From: an uncultured Rhizobium sp.
GTDB taxonomy: Bacteria > Pseudomonadota > Alphaproteobacteria > Rhizobiales > Rhizobiaceae
Length of the DNA: 64,000 nucleotides
Direction: 5' to 3'
Assembly: GCA_945952415.1 (NCBI GenBank)
Contig: CAMFIF010000002.1
Span: forward strand, 267,119 to 331,118
Every line of letters starts with the position of its first letter. The stretch's first letter is position 1. The position numbers and the translations under genes are program-made. Positions 56,761-64,000 of the stretch are shown here, piece by piece. The notes under the pieces were generated by a model, which searched no databases, was not told where the DNA came from, and was given only the letters and a program-made list of their open reading frames with translations.

Positions 56761-58047
56761 ATGGCTCGCGCATTGGGCTTTGATTTTGGCACGACGAATT
56801 CGGTGATTGCGGTGGCGGATCGCGGCAGCACCCGCTCCATGCCCTTCGTGAGCCCGGCAGGCGAGCAGGATGCGATGCGCACGGCGCTGTCCTTCCTGAA
56901 GCGGGCCGATACCAGCCTGCATGCGGAGGCCGGACAGGCGGCGATCCGCCAGTTCATCGACAATCCCGGCGACTGCCGCTTCCTGCAATCGATCAAGACC
57001 TTTGCCGCAAGCCCGCTCTTTCAGGCAACCCAGGTCTTTGCACGGCGCAAGACCTTCGAGGACCTGATGGAGACCTTTGCCGACCGGCTGCGCGCCTATG
57101 CGGGCGGGAACTGGCCGGCGCAGCCGGGCCGGCTCGTGGTCGGCCGGCCGGTCGCCTTTGCCGGGGCGAGCGCCGACGAGGCGCTGGCGCTTTCGCGCTA
57201 CAACGAGGCGCTCTCCCGCCTCGGTTTCAGCGACATCCATTATGTCTACGAACCGGTCGCCGCCGCCTTCTTCTTCGCCCAGTCGCTCACCGCCGATGCC
57301 ACGGTGCTGGTTGCCGATTTCGGCGGCGGCACCACGGACTATTCGCTGATCCGCTTCGAGCGGAAGGCAGGCCAGCTTTCGGCCACGCCCATCGGCCATT
57401 CCGGTGTGGGCATTGCGGGCGATCATTTCGATTTCCGCATCGTCGATCATGTGGTCTCGCCGGTCATCGGCAAGGGCACGACCTTTCGCAGCTTCGACAA
57501 GCGGCTGGAAATTCCGAGCGGCTACTACGCCAATTTCGGGCGCTGGAACCAGCTTTCGATCTTCAAGACGTCGCGGGAATTCCAGGAGCTGAAGAAGCTT
57601 GTGCGGGTGGCAGATGCGCCCGACATGCTGGAACTCTTCATCGATCTCGTCGACCATGACGAGGGATTTCCGCTCTATCAGGCGGTCTCGCGGCTGAAGA
57701 TGGCGCTTTCGACCGAGGAAGAGGCGGAGTTTTCCTTCGCGCCGCTCGGCGCTGCCGGGAAGGCCATGGTGCGCCGGGCGGATTTCGAGCGCTGGATCGC
57801 CCCGGATCTCGCCCGGATCGAAACCGCGCTCGACGAGGTGCTGCAAAAGACCGACACGCCCGCGGGCGCCATCGACAAGGTGTTCCTCACCGGCGGCTCC
57901 TCCTTCGTGCCCGCCGTCCGGCGGATCTTCGAGCGCCGCTTCGACGGGCCGAAGATCGAAAGCGGCGGGGAACTCATCTCCATCGCCCATGGCCTGGCGC
58001 TGATCGGCGAGCTCGATGATGTGGAGGCCTGGACCGCGCGGGCATGA
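56761..58047 (+). CDS. Hsp70-family ATPase without canonical substrate-binding domain
   Basis: 428 residues, all within the actin-like ATPase fold: phosphate 1 loop GFDFGTTNSVIAVADRG, phosphate 2 VADFGGGTTDYSLIRF and adenosine region FLTGGSSFVPAVRRIF. DnaK has about 600 residues, so the C-terminal substrate-binding beta domain and lid are absent. It resembles YegD-type chaperone homologues. AAGGAG precedes the ATG. Function unknown. The next gene is 41 bp downstream. Confidence 0.85.
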   Translation: MARALGFDFGTTNSVIAVADRGSTRSMPFVSPAGEQDAMRTALSFLKRADTSLHAEAGQAAIRQFIDNPGDCRFLQSIKTFAASPLFQATQVFARRKTFEDLMETFADRLRAYAGGNWPAQPGRLVVGRPVAFAGASADEALALSRYNEALSRLGFSDIHYVYEPVAAAFFFAQSLTADATVLVADFGGGTTDYSLIRFERKAGQLSATPIGHSGVGIAGDHFDFRIVDHVVSPVIGKGTTFRSFDKRLEIPSGYYANFGRWNQLSIFKTSREFQELKKLVRVADAPDMLELFIDLVDHDEGFPLYQAVSRLKMALSTEEEAEFSFAPLGAAGKAMVRRADFERWIAPDLARIETALDEVLQKTDTPAGAIDKVFLTGGSSFVPAVRRIFERRFDGPKIESGGELISIAHGLALIGELDDVEAWTARA

Positions 58048-58088
58048 TCGCTTGATATCGCCTGTCCCGGTCGGATAAGGTCGCCGCC

Positions 58089-58955
58089 ATGATCGAGGTT
58101 GAAACGCTCCCGCCCGAGGCTCTGGCCGCGCTTCTGCATTTCTATGCGGATGCGGGGGTTGACGTGCTGCTCGAAGACGAGCCGCAGGATCGCTTCGCCG
58201 CCTTTGCCGCCGAGCGGCAGGCCCGCCCGCAGCGCCCGGCGGACAGCTCCGGAAACAGCCCCTCGCCCGCGCGGCCTTCCGGCAGAGGCGGCGAACAGCG
58301 GCCCGCTGCCGCACCTTCCGCCCAGCCCATGCCGCTCCCCGACCAGGAGGCGGTGGCCGAAGCCCGGCGGGTGGCGGCGGCGGCCGATAGCCTGGAGGCG
58401 CTCCGCGCCGCCATCGAAGGCTTTACCCATTGCGGGCTCAAGCGCGGCGCGCGATCGACCATTCTTGCATCGGGGGAATGCCATACGGGCATCATGGTGA
58501 TCGGCGGCGTGCCGGGATCGGACGAGGACGCGGGCGGATCGGCCTTTGCCGGACGCTCAGGCGCGCTCTTCGACCGGATGCTCGCCGCCATCGGGCTTCA
58601 GCGGGACCAGGTGGCGGCGCTGGCCGCCCTGCCCTGGCGGCCGCCGGGGAACCGCCAGCCCACCCAGGCGGAAATGGATATCTGCCGCCCCTTCGTGGAG
58701 CGCCAGATCGCACTCTGCAAACCCAAGATCGTGCTGGTGCTCGGCAATTTCGCCGCCCGCTACCTCATCGATCCGGCCGCGTCGCTCCATCTTCTGCGCG
58801 GCGAATGGCGGGAAATGGGGGTTGAAGGCACGGTCATTCCCGCCATGCCAAGCCTGCATCCGGAAGATCTGCTCCGGGCGCCCGCCTCCAAGCGGCTCGC
58901 CTGGCAGGACCTGCTGGCCTTCCGGCAGAAGCTCACCGAGCTTGGCCTCGGCTGA
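58089..58955 (+). CDS. Uracil-DNA glycosylase, family 4-like
   Basis: 288 residues. The N-terminal third is a Pro/Ala/Ser-rich linker, then the glycosylase domain (about 105-285). Motif 1 reads GGVPGSDEDAGGSAFAGRSG, where family 4 enzymes usually have GEAPG, so the conserved Glu is Gly. Motif 2 is SLHPEDLL. The first Fe-S cysteine position reads FTHCGLK, as in alphaproteobacterial members. The enzyme removes uracil from DNA. It follows the Hsp70-like gene by 41 bp. Confidence 0.82.
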   Translation: MIEVETLPPEALAALLHFYADAGVDVLLEDEPQDRFAAFAAERQARPQRPADSSGNSPSPARPSGRGGEQRPAAAPSAQPMPLPDQEAVAEARRVAAAADSLEALRAAIEGFTHCGLKRGARSTILASGECHTGIMVIGGVPGSDEDAGGSAFAGRSGALFDRMLAAIGLQRDQVAALAALPWRPPGNRQPTQAEMDICRPFVERQIALCKPKIVLVLGNFAARYLIDPAASLHLLRGEWREMGVEGTVIPAMPSLHPEDLLRAPASKRLAWQDLLAFRQKLTELGLG

Positions 58956-59164
58956 CGGGGCACCACCCCACCCGCCTTACTCGAAAATGGCATTTTTGGG
59001 ATTATTCCATGCGTCTGGCGCATGGCTGTTCCCCGCCCGGCCGCCTGTGTCAATTCACGGCCATGTCGTATTCTGTGTTTAGGGGGAGGTCGACCGCAGG
59101 GTTTCCGCGCAGTGACGGGCGGAAATCCGATTTCAAACCGGACCTGACAGAAGGCCGACCCGCC

Positions 59165-59353
59165 ATGAGCAACCGTAGCGACCGCGTTCACTCCGCTTTT
59201 GAAAGCCTCCGGGCTGCGATCCGCATCAAGCGCAATTGCGTCGTGGGCCGCCCTGCCTGCTTCGCGACCAACGAGCAGCTGAGCGCGCTCGGGATGATGT
59301 ATCCCGGCAGCCGCGCCGCCCGCCGCCATGACGGGCCATTCGATCTGCGCTGA
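59165..59353 (+). CDS. Small hypothetical protein
   Basis: A 62-residue basic frame (MSNRSDRVHSAFESLRAAIR) with an AAGG about 11 bases upstream. No family is recognised. It ends 6 bp before the stop of the convergent wHTH-like gene. The frame extends upstream to 59009, but coding character is doubtful. Confidence 0.4.
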   Translation: MSNRSDRVHSAFESLRAAIRIKRNCVVGRPACFATNEQLSALGMMYPGSRAARRHDGPFDLR

Positions 59354-59359
59354 GCCGTT

Positions 59360-60295
59360 TCAGGCCCTGTTCAGGCAGGTCTGGAAGGCATGATCCAGAT
59401 GGGAAAGCTTGACTGACTGCCAGCGGGTATAATCCTGCAGGAAGGCGGAGCTGACCCAGAGATCCGCCTTGCGGCGCTGGCCGCTCCAGCCGATGACGCC
59501 CGCTTCCGCCGCCTTGCGGAACAGCCGCTGCAGATGGGTGTGGGACATCAGATATTCATCAGCCATGGAGCGGATATTCACCTGGCCCACGGCATGGCGA
59601 CCCTCCTCGCAGGAACCGTTGCGGGTGGCGCGGGTGACGACCTCGTCCATGACCAGCGCGCCCCCTTCCGTCCACTGGAAGAGACCCACATGGCCGGGCG
59701 GATCGAGCCAGAGCGGATCGGCAAGGCAGGCCCGCGCCATCAGCGGCTGCGCCCGTTCGAAGAGCGTCGGATCGGCGCGATGGGCCGCCTCGCGCCTTCC
59801 GCCATCGAGAAGATCGAGCACCGAGAGATTGACCTCGAACCAGCGGCGCATGGCGCGCTCGGCAATGTCGGTCACCTCCACGCGGCGGCGGCGCATGCGG
59901 CCGGAAGCCGGGGCCGGCACATCCTGCACGAAGCGGTAATGGCGCATTTCTTCCATGAAGTTCAGCACGGTGTTGCGGCTGGCCGCTGCCGTGGCCGTGA
60001 CGATGTCGCGAAGCCGGCCAACCGTGAGGCCGGAATTGCGCTCTTCCGGGCGATATTCGAGATGCAGGGCCATGGCGGCCTGGGCCATCAGCCAGCGCTG
60101 GTGGGAGGCAAGCGTGCGCCCGAGGCGGGGATTGTCGCCGAAAACACCACGGAGCCCCATTGCCAGCGCGGCCAGCGCCGGCAGGATTGCGGGATGCGCA
60201 GCAATCTCCGCGGGCGTCAGGGCGCGCGAAGCGATCTCGACCGCCGCATGCTCCTCGGAGGTCGGCGTATGCATCTCGAAGGCCAGATTCTGCAT
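59360..60295 (-). CDS. Unrecognised winged-helix-like protein
   Basis: 311 residues. The segment TVGRLRDIVTATAAASRNTV then FMEEMRHYRFVQ resembles a winged-helix/MarR-like core, and the C-terminal HTHLQRLFRKAAEAGVIGWS resembles a second helix-turn-helix. It has no sensor or membrane domain. Likely a transcriptional regulator with two DNA-binding-like regions; target unknown. It is divergent from the MFS transporter across 271 bp, which is a possible target. Confidence 0.55.
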   Translation of the reverse strand: MQNLAFEMHTPTSEEHAAVEIASRALTPAEIAAHPAILPALAALAMGLRGVFGDNPRLGRTLASHQRWLMAQAAMALHLEYRPEERNSGLTVGRLRDIVTATAAASRNTVLNFMEEMRHYRFVQDVPAPASGRMRRRRVEVTDIAERAMRRWFEVNLSVLDLLDGGRREAAHRADPTLFERAQPLMARACLADPLWLDPPGHVGLFQWTEGGALVMDEVVTRATRNGSCEEGRHAVGQVNIRSMADEYLMSHTHLQRLFRKAAEAGVIGWSGQRRKADLWVSSAFLQDYTRWQSVKLSHLDHAFQTCLNRA

Positions 60296-60566
60296 CGTTG
60301 ACTCGGATACCCGGGAACCCGACGCTCGACTGCTCGCCTGTTCCGCCCCGGACAGCCTTTCATTCCGTCCGCTGGGGGAAGTTGCCCGTATTATGTTGGA
60401 AAATCAAGAAGAGGACTAACATTCGGTTAATGTAACAAATTTTATCAAAATGCCGAACAGTCCGGGAAAATGACTGTCGCAAACGGGGCCGCCCCTTTGC
60501 TGCCGCATTCGCCATGATGAAGCGGGGGCTCACGATGCGCCGCCTTTCACCGACAGGACAATCTCC

Positions 60567-61793
60567 ATGCTCCGCAGCCTGCTTTCCATTGCCAGCCTGA
60601 TGTCATCGACCCTGTTGATGATGGTGGGCTTTGGCCTGATGAATTACATGCTGCCGGTCCGGTCGCTGAACGAGGGCTGGTCGACCATCGCGATCTCCTT
60701 CATTGCCACGGGCTATACGTTCGGCTTCACGCTGTCCTGCATCGTCACGCCCTTTTTCGTGCGCCGTGTGGGGCATGTACGGGTGTTCGGGGCGCTGATC
60801 ACGCTGCTCACCGTCGGCATTCTGCTCTGCGCGCTGATGGTGGAGTGGCGGGCCTGGTTCTTCTTCCGCATGGTCTCGGGTTTTGCCATTGCGGGCGCCT
60901 ATCTCATCATCGAAAGCTGGCTGAACGAGCGGGTGACAAACGAGAACCGCGGCACGCTCTTTTCCGTCTACATGATCACCTGCCTGGTCGGCTCCATCGG
61001 CGGGCAATATCTCGTGCCGCTCGGCGATATCGGCAAGCCGGATCTCTTCATTCTCTGCGGCATCATCTTCTCGCTGGCGCTTCTGCCGACGGCGCTTTCC
61101 ACGGCGGAAACGCCGGCCCCCATCGCCAAGGCGAGCTTCAACCTGACGCGGCTTCTGCGCCGCTCGCCGATTGCCTTCTGGGGCTCGCTGCTTTCGGGCG
61201 CGCTTTCCGGCACCTGGGGCAGCCTCGGCGGCGTCTACACGCAGAAATCCGGGCTTTCGACGGCGGAGGGGGCCACGCTGCTGGCCGCCGCACTGGCGGG
61301 CGGCGCCTTCTCGCAAATGCCCATCGGCCGGCTCTCGGACCGCATCGACCGGCGCTACGTGATGATCGGCTGCGGCATTACGGGCGTGCTGGCCTGCGCC
61401 GCCATGGGCATTGCCGGCGGCTTCAGCATCTGGCTTCTCTATGCGGGCGCCTTCCTGGTCGGCACGGTGCTCTACCCCGTCTATGCGCTCAATGTCGCCC
61501 ATGCCAATGACCGGGCGGAGCCTGAGGAATATGTGATGATCTCCTCCGGCATCATGATCCTCTATGGCCTCGGCACGGTTTCCGGTCCGCTGATGGGGGG
61601 CACGGCGATGGAATATTTCGGGCCGAACGGGCTCCTGTGGTTCCTCGGCCTCGCCTTTGCGCTTTACGCCGCCTATGCCTGGTGGCGCATGCAGCGCCGC
61701 CTGACCGACACGCGCGATGCGGCCACGGATTTCCACGCCATGCCGCTGCCGATGCAGGGCACCGAAGGGGTTTCGCCGCTTTCCGAAGGCTGA
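60567..61793 (+). CDS. MFS transporter (YcaD-like)
   Basis: 408 residues with about 12 membrane helices in two six-helix halves. Family-typical segments: AYLIIESWLNERVTNENRGT in the first half and ALAGGAFSQMPIGRLSDRID in the second. YcaD-type transporters have unknown substrates. Divergent from the winged-helix-like gene, convergent with the EamA gene 7 bp away. Confidence 0.87.
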   Translation: MLRSLLSIASLMSSTLLMMVGFGLMNYMLPVRSLNEGWSTIAISFIATGYTFGFTLSCIVTPFFVRRVGHVRVFGALITLLTVGILLCALMVEWRAWFFFRMVSGFAIAGAYLIIESWLNERVTNENRGTLFSVYMITCLVGSIGGQYLVPLGDIGKPDLFILCGIIFSLALLPTALSTAETPAPIAKASFNLTRLLRRSPIAFWGSLLSGALSGTWGSLGGVYTQKSGLSTAEGATLLAAALAGGAFSQMPIGRLSDRIDRRYVMIGCGITGVLACAAMGIAGGFSIWLLYAGAFLVGTVLYPVYALNVAHANDRAEPEEYVMISSGIMILYGLGTVSGPLMGGTAMEYFGPNGLLWFLGLAFALYAAYAWWRMQRRLTDTRDAATDFHAMPLPMQGTEGVSPLSEG

Positions 61794-61800
61794 GCGGACC

Positions 61801-62730
61801 TCAGCGCAAGGGCGCTTCGGCGGAGAGAACCGCACGCTGGAGCTTCCGCTCCCGGTGGATGATGTAGATGCCGGCGGAAATGGTGATGGCCGTGCCGAAC
61901 AGCATGCTCGGCGCCGGCACTTCCGAGAAGAGCAGCCAGGACACGGGTATGCCGAACAGGATCGAGGAATATTCGAAGGGCGCGATGGTGGAGACTTCCG
62001 CATGGCGGTAGCTCTCGGTCAGCACGATCTGCGCGACGCCGCCGGCAAAACCGGCGAGTACGAGCAGAACCGTCTGGTGAAGCGATAGCCAGGTCCAGCC
62101 GAAAGGCAGCGTGACAAGCGCCAGAACCGCCGAGGTGATCGAGAAATAGAGCACGATGGTGGGTGTCTTCTCGGTCCGAACGAGGATGCGGATCTGCACC
62201 ATGGCAAGCGCTGCACCCGCAGCACCCGCCAGCACCACCAGCGCGCCGACCGCCTCCTGCGAGCCGAAGCCTTCCGAGCCGAAAAGGGTGAGCTTCGGCC
62301 AGGAAATGATCAGCACGCCCAGCAGCCCCACGGCCACCGCCGTCCAGCGATAGATGCGAACCGGTTCGCCAAGCAGCGCCCAGCCGCAGAAAACCGAGAA
62401 AAGCGGCATGGCATAATTCAGCGCGATCCATTCCGGCAGCGGCAGGACCGCCAGGCTGTAGAAGCCGCAGCCCATGGAGAGCACCCCGATAAACCCGCGC
62501 TTGAAATGGCCGAAGGGGCTTGCCGTGACGAAGGCGGACCGCAGCTGCCCGCGCCACAGGAGGTAGCCCATGATCGGCACCAGCGCGAAGGCCGAGCGAT
62601 AGAACACGACCTGCCCGGGATTGAGGCCGGTTCCCGCAAGCTTGATCAGCGTCTGCATGCACAGGAAGATACCGACGGAGACAAGCTTGAGGGCAATGCC
62701 CCGCATGGGGCCGGTGGGAAGAGCGGGCAT
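61801..62730 (-). CDS. EamA/DMT-family transporter
   Basis: 309 residues, ten membrane helices in two EamA repeats, with VGIFLCMQTLIKLAG at the start and GVAQIVLTESYRHAEVSTIA, then PFEYSSILFGIPVSWLLFSE near the end. Members export amino acids or other metabolites; substrate unknown. The ATG at 62730 is chosen by family fit; a GTG at 62775 would add 15 residues. No clear ribosome site. Confidence 0.87.
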   Translation of the reverse strand: MPALPTGPMRGIALKLVSVGIFLCMQTLIKLAGTGLNPGQVVFYRSAFALVPIMGYLLWRGQLRSAFVTASPFGHFKRGFIGVLSMGCGFYSLAVLPLPEWIALNYAMPLFSVFCGWALLGEPVRIYRWTAVAVGLLGVLIISWPKLTLFGSEGFGSQEAVGALVVLAGAAGAALAMVQIRILVRTEKTPTIVLYFSITSAVLALVTLPFGWTWLSLHQTVLLVLAGFAGGVAQIVLTESYRHAEVSTIAPFEYSSILFGIPVSWLLFSEVPAPSMLFGTAITISAGIYIIHRERKLQRAVLSAEAPLR

Positions 62731-63044
62731 GGTGGCTTTCAGGGAGACGGAAGAAAAAGATCGGCGAAGCAGCACTGCCTGCCCGTATGCATCCTAGCGG
62801 AGCAAGTCCCCGATTTTCATGAAAAATACTGATGCCAAGGCCAATAGATATGATCTTTTTTCGCAAAAGGGCGAAGGGCGCTTGCGACCTCCGGTGGTTG
62901 ACGGAAATATTGCGTCAATTTTAGTAATAATTCAGAATTATCTGTCAGCCTTTCCGGCCAAGGACTGGCAAAGACATTCCCGAGGGGTTTCCGAGGCGCG
63001 CCAGAATGACCAGAGAAGAGCAGACATCCGAACCGGGAACGACC
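62731..63044. other. Divergent intergenic region before pepN
   Basis: 314 bp between the EamA and pepN starts with an AT-rich stretch near 62820-62945 that probably holds both promoters. No repeat, RNA or operator was recognised. Confidence 0.4.
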
Positions 63045-64000
63045 ATGCGCAAAGAAACCGGCCAGGCTATCCACCTGGCAGACTACCGCCCCACTTCCTT
63101 CGTGCTGGAGCGGGTGGACCTGACCTTCGAGCTTGACCCCACGGAAACCAAGGTCGAATCCCGGCTGATCTTCCACCGGCGCGAGGCTGCCGATCCGAAG
63201 GCGCCGCTGATCCTCGACGGCGACGAGCTCAGCCTCTACAGCCTGCTTCTCGACCAGTCGGAACTGCCTGCAGACCGCTACACGGTTTCGCCCGAGCGGC
63301 TGGAAATCCGCGACCTGCCGGCCGAAACGCCCTTCGAGATCACCGTCACCACCTTCATCAATCCGTCTGCGAACACGCAGCTGATGGGTCTTTACCGGTC
63401 GAACGGCATCTACTGCACGCAGTGCGAGGCGGAAGGCTTCCGCCGCATCACCTATTTCCCCGACCGGCCGGATGTGCTGGCGCCCTATACGGTCAACATC
63501 ATTGCCGACAAGGCGGCCAATCCGCTGCTTCTGTCGAACGGCAATTTCCTCGGCGGCGCGGGTTTCGGCCCGGACAAGCACTTTGCCGCCTGGTTCGATC
63601 CCCATCCGAAGCCGAGCTATCTCTTCGCGCTGGTCGCCGGCGATCTCGGCGTGGTGGAGGACAGCTTCACCACCATGAGCGGCCGCGAAGTGGCGCTGAA
63701 GATCTATGTGGAGCACGGCAAGGAGCCGCGCGCCTCCTATGCCATGGATGCGCTGAAGCGTTCCATGCGATGGGACGAGGAGGTGTTCGGCCGCGAGTAT
63801 GATCTCGACATCTTCATGATCGTCGCCGTCTCCGACTTCAACATGGGGGCCATGGAGAACAAGGGCCTCAACATCTTCAACGACAAATATGTGCTTGCCG
63901 ATCCCGAGACCGCGACCGATGCGGACTATGCGAATATCGAGGCGATCATCGCGCATGAATATTTCCACAACTGGACCGGCAACCGCATCACCTGCCGCGA
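63045..64000 (+). CDS. pepN: Aminopeptidase N (3' end outside window)
   Basis: 318 codons of the N-terminal part of an M1 zinc aminopeptidase; full enzymes have about 880 residues. The N-terminal beta domain (YRPTSFVLERVDLTFELDPT) leads into the catalytic domain with the exopeptidase signature GAMENKGLNIFND and the zinc motif HEYFHNWTGNRITC. It trims N-terminal residues from peptides. The start at 63045 fits family alignments; an in-frame ATG at 63006 with GAGG upstream would add 13 residues. Confidence 0.9.
   Translation, partial: MRKETGQAIHLADYRPTSFVLERVDLTFELDPTETKVESRLIFHRREAADPKAPLILDGDELSLYSLLLDQSELPADRYTVSPERLEIRDLPAETPFEITVTTFINPSANTQLMGLYRSNGIYCTQCEAEGFRRITYFPDRPDVLAPYTVNIIADKAANPLLLSNGNFLGGAGFGPDKHFAAWFDPHPKPSYLFALVAGDLGVVEDSFTTMSGREVALKIYVEHGKEPRASYAMDALKRSMRWDEEVFGREYDLDIFMIVAVSDFNMGAMENKGLNIFNDKYVLADPETATDADYANIEAIIAHEYFHNWTGNRITCR

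Overview
The window is a GC-rich chromosomal segment from an alphaproteobacterium, most likely of the Rhizobiaceae (Hyphomicrobiales). The case rests on the iolR/iolC-DUF2090/iolD/iolE/iolB arrangement, a divergent katG-oxyR pair with a canonical OxyR cysteine pair, a PrsDE-like type I exporter, an alphaproteobacterial ETF-ubiquinone oxidoreductase, and small rhizobial families (DUF2177, DUF2147, Sel1, PilZ-like). Genus and species cannot be told from the sequence. No tRNA, rRNA, CRISPR array, IS element or prophage was seen. KatG (left) and PepN (right) run off the window ends.

Layout. 0-3 kb: katG and its divergent regulator oxyR. 3.3-7 kb: an XRE repressor with two tandem operator-like sites, convergent with a two-gene type I secretion ABC/HlyD pair. 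7.2-12.9 kb: a five-gene minus-strand serine-cycle operon (sgaA, mclA, mtkA, mtkB, gckA) with a strong hairpin before gckA. 13-14.6 kb: a PrlF-YhaV toxin-antitoxin pair and an orphan LuxR-type regulator with a degenerate receiver. 14.8-17.4 kb: a ferredoxin-reductase-type flavoprotein and a secreted Sel1 protein. 17.6-24.6 kb: myo-inositol catabolism (RpiR regulator, iolC, iolD, iolE, iolB), split by an inverted-repeat element between iolE and iolB. 24.6-32.4 kb: single genes (MATE, glyoxalase-like, PilZ-like, DUF2177, aminotransferase, Sel1, DUF2147, GNAT, YjhX, GST). 32.5-35.3 kb: amn, apparently leaderless, then two tandem vapBC modules. 35.3-39 kb: divergent putrescine genes (aminotransferase and gamma-glutamylputrescine synthetase) and hicBA. 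39.3-44.7 kb: an opp-type peptide ABC transporter ending in a rho-independent terminator, followed by brnTA. 45.4-48 kb: an L,D-transpeptidase, a DUF4261-like protein and a HAD phosphatase. 48.1-50 kb: a candidate small RNA, a tandem 70-bp repeat derived from the 3' end of the ETF-QO gene, and ETF-QO itself. 50.3-64 kb: DUF3667, FAD-linked oxidase, SDR, DAO-type oxidase, LysR, amino-acid binding protein, Hsp70-like protein, uracil-DNA glycosylase, an unrecognised regulator-like protein, MFS and EamA transporters, and pepN.

The metabolic theme is assimilation of plant- and soil-derived C1/C2, inositol, polyamine and peptide substrates. The second theme is an unusual density of toxin-antitoxin loci: PrlF-YhaV, YjhX, two VapBC, HicBA and BrnTA within about 32 kb. 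The two vapC genes are mosaic copies. The least explained signals are the sRNA candidate at 48.1 kb, the repeat array beside it, and the paired repeats inside the iol cluster.
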